Under the pieces are notes generated by a model, which made no database searches, was not told the DNA's origin, and saw nothing but the letters and a program-made list of their open reading frames with translations. Position numbers and translations under genes: made by a program. A stretch of 64,000 nucleotides of DNA from Antedon mediterranea (taxonomy: Eukaryota > Echinodermata > Crinoidea > Comatulida > Antedonidae), in the NCBI RefSeq assembly GCF_964355755.1, contig NC_092672.1, forward strand, positions 13,202,501 through 13,266,500, read 5' to 3'. Shown here piece after piece: positions 1 to 9,400 of this stretch; within the stretch, counting starts at the first letter, position 1; each line of letters opens with the position of its first letter.

Positions 1-51
1 CAGGACCATGGAGTGAAATATGGACAATTAAAATTCCAGAAAATAAAACAG
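1..51 (+). CDS. Gene 0 exon: end of the last FN3 domain
   Basis: The exon encodes the G-strand end of an FN3 domain (GPWSEIWTIKIPENKT) and leaves in phase 1 at the GT at 52-53. It matches the end of gene 1 exon 17. Confidence 0.8.
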
Positions 52-952
52 GTCAGGTTTCGTTCTTTATAATTGACAATAACTCAGACTCTATAGACTC
101 AGCATTAGTGCGCTTACCGGTAAAAAATCAAAATGCCAGAAAATTTCAAACAATAGTAAACGATATTTTGAAATAGTTGTGTTTGTTACTCTTGTTTCGA
201 TACTTTTTTCCATCTTCTAACTCTCATCTACTAGGCCTAAGTAAACGAATTGCTTATACATTGATTTACACTCATCTACTAAAACGAATTATTTATACAT
301 TTGCTTTCATCTACTAAATTATTTAATTGTTTATACATTTTCTTATTTAGGATCAAAGATAGCTATATATGTGCTCTCATCAGTTGTCGCATTGTTAGTT
401 ATTTCTACCGTTGTGGTTCTTGACAAATTGAGGTATGTGTCGAATGACCCTGGTTAGACATATATTGCAATTAAGTGTATTCATTTGAATAATCAACTGA
501 AACTTACAACATTTCATCTCTCATCAGTAACGCCATAACATTATTTAAACCTTTATCATTGAGTAATAATTATGCTTACTAATTCCTATTTCAGACGAAT
601 GAAACGCCAGGTTAACGGATATAAAAAGGATTATGGGAACGTTCAGATTAACACAATATCAAAACCGTCACAAAATTACCAAGACGACAGTTACACTTCA
701 CTGCAAAAAGAAGCGCGTTGTTTGGCAGAATCCCCTAACAATACCTACGAACAAGAAACCCCAAAAGACGAGATATTTTATTTGAACGTTACCAATTTAT
801 CCCAAAATAAACAAACAGAAGACGCCATAGCCGATACTGATACAACGTATGATGAAATCTGTGTTGGCGGCTTAGAGAAGGAAAGAGGAACTGATGCTCG
901 AAAAAAACCTCCGGTGCCTAAGAAACCAACAATTACGAATGACAAAGAATAA
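1..952 (+). CDS. Gene 0: 3' end of a Tie-like receptor gene (partial)
   Basis: This is the last part of a receptor gene that begins outside the window. Exons are 1-51 (end of the membrane-proximal FN3 domain), 351-432 (membrane helix) and 595-952 (cytoplasmic tail and stop). GT..AG borders are clear (GT at 52 and 433; AG at 349-350 and 593-594), and the frames join cleanly. The sequence is nearly identical to the end of gene 1 (22008-23100). The product is inferred to be a type I membrane protein with a short tail and no kinase. The tail carries YGNV, YTSL, YLNV and YDEI tyrosine motifs and a PPVPKKP proline-rich end. The ectodomain is not visible here, so its domain content is inferred from gene 1. 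Confidence 0.85.
215..345 (+). repeat. Intronic short tandem repeat, about 40 bp period
   Basis: Degenerate repeats of a CATCTACTAAAT...GTTTATACATTT unit lie in the intron before the membrane exon. The same intron of gene 1 (22243-22495) has more copies, and gene 2 (38360-38600) has a decayed version. Confidence 0.6.
351..432 (+). CDS. Gene 0 exon: transmembrane segment
   Basis: This 82-nt exon starts in phase 1 and ends in phase 2. It encodes a single hydrophobic helix, IAIYVLSSVVALLVISTVVV, followed by a short basic stop-transfer sequence (DKLR). It is the same length as gene 1 exon 18. Confidence 0.88.
595..952 (+). CDS. Gene 0 terminal exon: cytoplasmic tail
   Basis: This 358-nt exon encodes about 118 residues and a TAA stop. 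It begins with basic residues (RMKRQ). Tyrosine motifs in order are YKKD, YGNV, YQDD, YTSL, YEQE, YLNV and YDEI, and the end reads RKKPPVPKKP. YGNV and YLNV fit the YxNx pattern known for Grb2-type SH2 binding, and IFYLNV also fits the loose ITIM consensus. PPVPKKP fits a class II SH3 ligand. These functions are inferred from motifs only. No kinase subdomain is present before the stop. Confidence 0.85.
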
Positions 953-1162
953 CACAATTTGTAGGCGTATAACACATGAAAAATCTTTAAATGCATTCTG
1001 CTTATGCAGTAAATATGTCATAAATATGGCTACATAGTTTTCTATAAAATATATAATTTCTTGAATCGCAGTGACCAAGTTACGATTAACGCGTTTTTAT
1101 TAAATATTAAAATGACTTGAGTGTTTTGTATCTGTTTTTTTTTAATTTATAATAATAGGTAA

Positions 1163-1168
1163 AATAAA
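1163..1168 (+). promoter_or_regulatory. Putative poly(A) signal of gene 0
   Basis: AATAAA lies 211 bases after the stop, inside a 3' block conserved in gene 1 (AATAAA at 23269). Gene 2 has a changed hexamer at the matching site near 39320. Confidence 0.5.
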
Positions 1169-1313
1169 ATATATGCTAATTCTGCCAAGTGAAATACTGT
1201 TTATGAATGATTTGTTTTCTCTTTTGTGGGGATTTTACATTACATTTTTATCATTATTATATTGAAAACAATTGTTAAAAATGAAAAACAATGCACATCT
1301 AAATTTAACTTAA

Positions 1314-1839
1314 ATATGTATTGTCCCTTGAAACACAAAAAAATGAAGGTCAAAATATTCAAAATTTAAATTGGCCATATCAAAGTAATATTAAAGTTAT
1401 TCACTTTAAGTCGAAAATTCGAGCCAAAAACAACAAGTTTACGTAATTAACAGGTAGATTAATTTGATTACATTTCGTCTGGAAAATCGTCGGGAGCGAA
1501 AGTAAACAAAGATTTCAAACCATGAGTATGCACGATGCTAATTAGGATTGTTTACCACTCGTCACGGTTGATGAGAAGGTGTTTCGATTGCGCGGAAATT
1601 CTATGATTATGCATAGAGAGTAGCCGTTGCATTATGAGATATATTTTGATCGAAAACTTTGACTGGAAGTCAAAGTTATTTTTTGGAAAAAAAACGTCTG
1701 TATTTCAGTTAAATTATTTTTTTTTCGACAAATTTTTTGGTGAAAATTAATAACTATTATGATACTTCAAAATGACCCACTTTTTTCGAAATCTTTTATT
1801 TTTTATTTTTTTGGAATTAGTCAAAGGGACAATGCATCT
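1314..1839. mobile_element. TTAA-flanked MITE, copy 1
   Basis: The 526-bp element has terminal inverted repeats of the form ATATGTATTGTCCC / GGGACAATGCATCT and TTAA on both sides (1310-1313 and 1840-1843). The matching place downstream of gene 2 (near 39480-39500) has a single TTAA and no element, so this is a clean insertion. TTAA targets are typical of the piggyBac superfamily, but the element has no ORF and the superfamily is not proven. Confidence 0.8.
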
Positions 1840-2159
1840 TTAATGGATGAGCTAAGTATTTGAAAACGCAAACTTTGTTTTAATGCATATTCAAATGCGG
1901 GATGCGTGCGGGATTAGGTTTCTATCTCAACTTTCCTACTTATATAAATATTATAATTATGTAGTATCGTACGGTATTACATCATTGTTTTCTTTTACAT
2001 ATTATAGTAATGTCTCTTCATCTCTTAATAGCCTTTTGAATAAATATGTTATATTACTGTAAAGGTTACTCTTTGGTTAGGTGTCATTTATAGAACGACG
2101 TAATATAGTACAATATAAATACGTAGCAATATTGTTAGGCTAACTGTATGTATTTGTAA

Positions 2160-2210
2160 CAGGCCACGGTTGAAATTAACTACTAACTAACTAACTAACT
2201 ACTAAAATCG
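2160..2210. repeat. Short ACTA-type simple repeat
   Basis: A run of CTAA/ACTA units lies in the intergenic region, with no coding content. Confidence 0.5.
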
Positions 2211-3289
2211 AGTCATCATTTCATTTCTTGTACATAATGTAGTTGCTTTTAGTATTGTTGATACATTGTTGTAGGCCTAAAATTCGAAAGGGGGACTTTA
2301 AAACAATCAAACGTTACTGCTGTGACGCAATTTATTACGTTACACGACTGTCCTTCTGCTTTGAGCCATTTTTTACTTTTATATTATAACACCTAAATCT
2401 ATCCCTGTCATTTGGGTCACATGGTGTGAATAGTACGCAAGATTTAACGATCGTTAAATATTGTGTTTTTTTCACGTACGAAAAAAATTCTCATACGGAA
2501 AAAGATTACTCTGATACTGAACATGAAATATAACAGCGCCGACAAATGTTAAATTTATAACAATATTAAACACTGACTGACTGCTGGCGGAATGTTTTGA
2601 TAGAATATACGTACTAATTTAGACTAAAAAGCATTTAAATTAGCTTTAGATCGTTTATATGATTTTGATTTTTGATTAATTAATGGAAACTCTTAAGACA
2701 TGGAATCGTTGGAAAAACAGAGTTAGCCTAGATCAGTTTTAGTTACCTGGCTAAGTTTCGTAATGGTATCGCCAGGGGCGCAGCCAGTGGGTAGTCACAG
2801 AGAGACCTCGATATAAAATTATAATAAATATTTTAGATGTATATTTGGGATATAAGCGGATACATACCCGTATCTAAATATTATCTAAAGCAGTATATTG
2901 TCAAATCAACAGTGCCTGTTTTTAAAACTTGTGCTACACTGTTCCTCTCTTTTGTTATTGCTCTGTATAGCCTAATAAAATGTATGCAATCAGTTATTAT
3001 TCAGTTTGTTTGTTATTATTCTTATGTTATCCTGTTTTGAATATGTTTGTATTGGTTTATTATCTTAAACCAGCTTCTAAGTTGTATATTTACTCGTTCT
3101 CATTCTTGAAAAGCATTTTGTAAAATCCGGCGGATAAACATAAACACTTTTTTTAGATTATATTCTACTACTATTTTGTTAAGATGAACTATTATTTGTT
3201 TTGCTATATCTTCCGTAAAATTTACCATTGGAGCGTAATTTTGTTGATACGAACTCCTTTTGTATTTTTCTATTGTCTGATTTACTCCA

Positions 3290-3416
3290 TGGAGTGAGGG
3301 TGACTATGTTAAAAAAGTTACAAAGCCACACGGAAATGAACGTATAATAATGAATTCAATTTCAAAGATAAACTAGTTACACTTAGTTAATCGTCACATA
3401 CTTACTGCTTACTACC
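3290..3416 (+). promoter_or_regulatory. Conserved 5' flank of gene 1
   Basis: About 125 bases directly before the gene 1 ATG resemble 24268-24399 before the gene 2 ATG. Shared words include ACAAAGCCACACGGAAATG and CTTACTG.TTACTACCATG. The block probably covers the 5' UTR and proximal promoter. No TATA box or start site can be assigned. Confidence 0.35.
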
Positions 3417-3483
3417 ATGTTGAACGCTAAAGAGTATCTAAGTCTGGCAATTCTGACATTTGGTGCGTCAATGACGTCTGCAG
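3417..3483 (+). CDS. Gene 1 exon 1: signal peptide
   Basis: The exon starts at the ATG at 3417 (context ACCATG) and encodes MLNAKEYLSLAILTFGASMT before SA|G. This is a hydrophobic secretion signal with a plausible cleavage site after Ala. It ends in phase 1 at GT 3484. Gene 2 has a matching exon at 24400. Confidence 0.85.
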
Positions 3484-6400
3484 GTTAGTAACCATCTTTT
3501 TGCAAAACGTTATATATTTTTTTATTTTGAAAAATATTTGTGTCCTATTTAAATTGCATATCGTTTATTTTAGTTTGCCACAAATCAATAAGTTTTACTT
3601 AGTCTCAAGAGTAGTAGGTTACACTATTATTATAATTATTGTTGGAGAGACACACCTTACCGGTGACAGCGTTTGTTTAATGCTTTTGTCTTTCCTCGGC
3701 CTCGTGTCTTGTTTTTCATATATATATATATATTTTTATGTTTTTTTTTGTAATTATTATTTATGTTTATTGCCGAAATGAATAAAATAAATAAATAATA
3801 AATAAATAAAATTGGCACTGTGATACATCTACATTGAAAATCAAATCATATTGGAAATTAATTAATTACCTTAAAGATGTATTGTGTCCCTGAAAAATAA
3901 ACATTTTTTAATCCACTCTGAAAAAAAAATGGATCGAAACAAATTGTATTTACATGAAAAAAATGTAATTGAATAATAATTTAAAGCAAAAAATGGTAAA
4001 ATTGGCTGCCAGCCAATGGGGTTTTGGTTGAGTTTAACCATTTATTTTGTAATTTTATAAGTTTTATATCGTTTTTAATCCCCATAAGCAATTAACTTTA
4101 TTAAAACTACAAAATAATGTATTCAAAGTCTGATTTAAATAATCTTCATCTTTCAAGTTTTGGAGGACAATACATCTTTAATCAATTTAAACAGAAGCTA
4201 GTATCCTACTCCGCCTTCTCATTAGATGTACGTACTAATATTTCGTACACCAATAAATTTGCTGTAATGTTTATAAACTTTAGTATTTTTTAACATTATT
4301 TGTATATTTCTTGCATAATTTTACCTGTAATTGTGTTCTTTAATTCCATGGAAGACTAAAAAAATATACAATTGTATGTATTAACAATGCCGTTTCACGG
4401 TTTATGTTTTTTTTTATATTTGTATTGACTTGGTTTAATTTGATCCAATTGCTTTTAAAATAAAATTGTACACAGTAATAGAGATCTGTTATTCCTGGAG
4501 TACGGTGATTACTTAAGCACAATGGCAGTATACAAATAAAAAAAGTGTTTTTGAATAGTTGACGTGATGTTATTGCTTTTTTTGTGATGGGAAGTTTTAC
4601 TAAAATTTGTACCATATTTTGTTTTTAGCCAATACCACAATGGTATCTATACGTAAATAAGATACAATATTATATTTTACAGATGTTTTGGATTTCACAA
4701 TAGTGGTTAATAGTGCCGTGGTTGATGCAAACGATGAGGTTAATTTTGGTGGATACCTACATAAATCAGAAGAATCAACATTAATATTTCTAGGTCAAAA
4801 TATCCTTACAGAAACTGATTCTAATGAAAATGAAGTGGAATGGACGGATGGTGATAACCCGCCGATAGTCTTAGATAATTCATTCTTTCCAACTGGAACA
4901 AGTTTAGGCACAGAAACGACTTCAGAATACCAGGCTTTGATAATGACAATGCCCAACAGTAGTGGTATTGCAGAAGTAGGATCGTTTTACGGAAAAGCAA
5001 TGGCTCAAAGCAAAGAAGAATTTATACCTTTTGTTATTCTAAATTCAAATGGTAGTTTTCTATTTTTGTTTTTGGTTTCATTTTCTATAGACTGATCGTC
5101 TGAAATGGTATGGGGAAAGGAAAAGTCATCGGCATCAATAACAATACAATTATAAACACGTCTATATGTCATAGGCCTTATAGTATAAGATCATTTTAAA
5201 GACCAAAATAATATTCAGTCTTGTGTAAAGTCTATACTTCCATGCTTAAACATTGACCCGACACGATTGACATGATCTTTTTTTTTCTTTACGCCTTCCG
5301 TCGGACAATATTAACGATGGCGACAGGTACATGAACTCATTTAGACATAAACTGCATACATCGCACGCATGTATTGTTTTTTGTTCTTAATCTCTATTTT
5401 CCATTCTTATTACTTGTAATGTCTTTCTTTTATTTATATTGTTGTTACATTATTGTTGTTATGGTATGCGTAATGTAACTGTAACAAAAATAAAACTAAA
5501 ACATTAACAACTTAATATAATTAATATAATAATGAAGTGAATTCAACACTGTTTTTCCGCATAGCAACTGTTGTTCCTAAGTATCGATCTTTAACTGCAA
5601 GCATCGGTGATGATTTGACAGGCTTAATAATGGTAACCAGCTATGGGACAGGTAGTTACAGGTGGCGACATAATGGCGGAAATGTTATAACCTCATACAA
5701 TGGTAAAAGTAGCCTTGAATTGACCAATGTTCGTATGGCAGATGCGGGTGTATATGAGTGTTACTTACATGAAACAGGAAGAGACGGAAGGCATGCCATT
5801 ATTCAAATAAATGTTAAAGGTATGCATGATCTGATTGTTTAGACTGTAGCATTTTAGTGTTCAACTATACTAACTTTTTGAAGGTTTGGTTTAATAAAAA
5901 GTTTAAATCTAAAAATGTAATGCAACTTATGAATAAGCGACTAATAATTATGGTGTTAATATGTTATGTACGAAAATTACGCAATATCTGGAATATACAA
6001 TATGAAAATAACTATAATTAAGTAAGGGCATGTGGCGCAGTGTGTTGGACGTTGGACTACCGATCGCCAGACCTAGGTTCGAATCCAACTCTCGCCGCAT
6101 TGCTTGTATCCGTAGGCAAGATACTTTACTTACGTTGCCTCTCTCCACCCAGGTGTACCCAGTTAGATCTAGACACAACTTTGCGCTGGTTACCGGCTGC
6201 ATTATGGGAGTATGTTTCCATACGTGTTTGATCCCAAAAACATACTGGTTTGATGATTTGATGATTACTCATGAAAAGGGCGCTATATAAATGTGGTATT
6301 ATTATATAATTAAAACGGAATATGACAATTTTTAAAATAGCTGAAAACACATTAGGCCTGATACTGATTTTTGTAAAAATCAACAATTAAGTATTCTGCA

Positions 6401-9400
6401 TGTCAAAAGCGACTTTAAAGAGAAGGGAATCAAAGGGAAACAAAGAAAATGATAAAATTGAATGTAGAAGAATATTTTTCCTGATTTGACCGTTTGACCA
6501 ATCGGAGAACTTTGAAGCCATGTGATAACTTGTGTAATCAATAAACGATAGACGTTTGATTATAATCTGATAAAGCCTGGATTGTGTAAAAGACAGACAG
6601 AACCATAGTTATTATAAGGATTATCTTATATCAAATTTTTCGAATAGGATGTTCGAAAAGGAAGTGGGGAACAGATTGTGATTTAAATTGTCCTGTATGT
6701 TACAACGGTGGAATATGTGATCACATTACCGGCTTATGTATCTGCGCGGCTGGGTTCGAAGGTGTAGATTGTTCAAAAGGTAGTGTTTACACACAGTTTG
6801 TTTTACATTTCATTTTTTTTTTAAATTTAAACATAAATCCTTCAATTTGATTTCGTGTAAATAACGTCACTGCTGTCTATCTATTGTACCGTTGACATGG
6901 TACAGTTTTGGACCCTAAATAGACAGTAGCTGCATTTGTAGTCTGGTTGGTGGTATGTGTAATTATAGCTGTACTAGCAGGGAAGATTGAGCAATACTTT
7001 AATCTTCCCTGCTACTGTATGGAAGTTAAATATTATGGTTATGTTTACTTTAATATTAGCCTAAAAAATGGGAACCGTTATTATTTGAAAATCGAATTGT
7101 TTGGCTTATATACCATCTATTTACTTTCTGTAAATCGGCTTAGAATATTTAGCAAAGAATAAATAACAATGAGAAAGACCGTATTTATAATTTTGGATGT
7201 ATTTCTGTACAAATTGCATGTTTTATTACTCAACTGAGGCTTTGTATTTCAGGTTGTGAATCGTCGAACTGGGGAAGAGAGTGTTCTATAAATTCTGTAA
7301 CAGGACACATTGGAAAGACGTTTTGCCCTCCACATCCACTCAGTTGCTCTTGTTATGCTGGGTACACTGGACATGTATGTGATCAAGGTAATGAGACGAA
7401 ATTGCTAGATATCGTTATGTTGATTTGTATCTCAAAAATGTATCATTCAAATTGCTATAGTCCTACTTTTTTTTTTATAGAAAACTGAGTCCTTTTTGCA
7501 TTGCAAATAATCGTGTCTCGCTACCAGATCTTGAATTAAAATGAGATAACAATATTATTATTCGTCTATCAAAGTGTATTAAAAACTTAGGTGTAATGTT
7601 TGATAGCTCTTTAAATCTTACTTGAATCTTACTTGAATCTTACTTGAATCTTCGGGCTCTTGATTAAGGCAAATGCCTTTTAAACGCCCTCCATTTCTTC
7701 TGTATTTATCTAGAATTGGTAGCAAAATTTATCTCCCATTGCTCTGTCTTTGTTTAGTTGATCCTTGAATGCATTTATGTTTTCTGCTTGTACTGTAGTG
7801 TGGTATAGATTGTTCCATGTGTTGACGATTCTACATGAAAAGGAGTGGCTTCTGATTTTCAGTCGGGCTCTTGGCTTTCTTAATTTGAATTGATGGCCCC
7901 TTGTTCTACTGTCCTCTCTAAAGTCAAAAAAGGTTTCGGCTTCAATATCATCCAAGCCCTTGATAATTTTAAACACTTGTATAATGTCCGCTCTCCTTCT
8001 TCTGTAATTTAGTGTAGGTAATCCAAGCTCTTTTAATCTCTGATCGTAAGATTTATCTCTTAACTTTTTGACAATTTTAGTGGCCCTACGCTGCACTCTT
8101 TCAAGCTTATCCAAATCACCTTTTAGGAGAGGGTACCATATACAGCTTGCGTATTCCAGATGAGGTCGAATTATACTTTTATAAAGGGGCAGGAACATAT
8201 CCTTATCCATGTAAGCAAAAGATCGCCTTACCAATCCAATGAGTCTATTTGCTTTATTTACAGCTTCATTCGTATGTAGTGAAAATTTTAAAGACTGATC
8301 AAAAGTAACTCCAAGGTCCTTTTCAGTATTGGCATTTGGCAGATCCTCGTCACCTTCCTCTGTTGGCATAGTGAATTGCATTTGTGGATTTGAATTTCCA
8401 TAATGTATTACTTTACATTTATTAATGTTGAATTTCAGCTGCCATTTTTTAGACCAATCGGATAATGCCTTGAGATCATTTTGAACAGTATCATTTCTGT
8501 TTTCATACACAACATTAAACATCTTAGTGTCATCTGCAAACATCCATACTTTAGATTTAACTGCATCAGGTAGGTCGTTTATGAAAATTATAAATAATAA
8601 AGGGCCTAACACGCTGCCTTGAGGGACTCCGCTTTTAACCGTAGACCATTCAGAAAATGCTGCGGCCACTCTAACTCTTTGTCTCCTCCCTGTCAAAAAT
8701 TGATGTATCCATCTCAGTAGGTTTCCTTTTATTCCGTACGCTTCCAATTTTGTTATTAATCTCTGGTGGGGGATAGAATCGAATGCCTTACTAAAATCCA
8801 AATATACAGCATCAAAGTTTTCCCCCGCATCCAGCAATTTCATCCATTCTTCCATCACCTCCAGCAATTGTGTGACGCAAGATCTACCTTTCCGAAACCC
8901 ATGCTGTGCTTTTATAATAAGGTTTCTATCATTTAGAAACTGTATAATTTTGTCTCTCACAATTGATTCCAAAAGTTTGCATACGACAGATGTCAAACTT
9001 ACTGGCCTGTAGTTTCCGACCTCCGTCTTGTCCCCTTTCTTAAAAATTGGTACTACATTTGCACATTTCCAGCACTCCGGTAACTGTCCAGTCGATAGTG
9101 ATTTGTTGTATATTGACGTCAATGGAGTTGCAACAATTTCTTTAAGTTCCTTCAGTACTCTTGGATGCACGTCATCTGGTCCAGCTGATTTATTTGAGTT
9201 CATCTGCTGAAGGCATGTAAGCACTTCCTCCTTTGTCACTTCAATTGACTCCAAATGGTCATCCACGTCAACTCTTGGTGTAACTTCTGGCAATGACTCG
9301 AGGTCTTCATTCGTGAATACACTTGTGAAAAATGCGTTGAAAATTTCCGCTTTATGCTGATTGTCATCAGCCATATTACCCTTTCCATTCTTCACCAATC

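Larger units (their letters stand above)
953..3416. other. Intergenic region between gene 0 and gene 1
   Basis: The region contains the 3' UTR of gene 0 (AATAAA at 1163), a TTAA-flanked MITE (1314-1839) and a block at 1844-3060 that resembles 39500-40570 downstream of gene 2. The last 130 bases before the gene 1 start resemble those before gene 2. I see no supportable gene here. Confidence 0.6.

Noticed and set aside
572-952. ATG at 572 as the start of an independent small gene
   Set aside because: It lies in the intron before the tail exon, and a clear AG acceptor at 593-594 joins the tail to the membrane exon in frame.
2837-3781. Open frames at 2837-3040 and 3500-3781
   Set aside because: They are hydrophobic, low-complexity translations of AT-rich DNA with no domain. 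They overlap intergenic sequence and a gene 1 intron.
4340-4615. 91-residue minus-strand frame
   Set aside because: It lies in a gene 1 intron, is rich in Asn, Ile, Lys and Phe, and shows no conserved motif. Likely chance.
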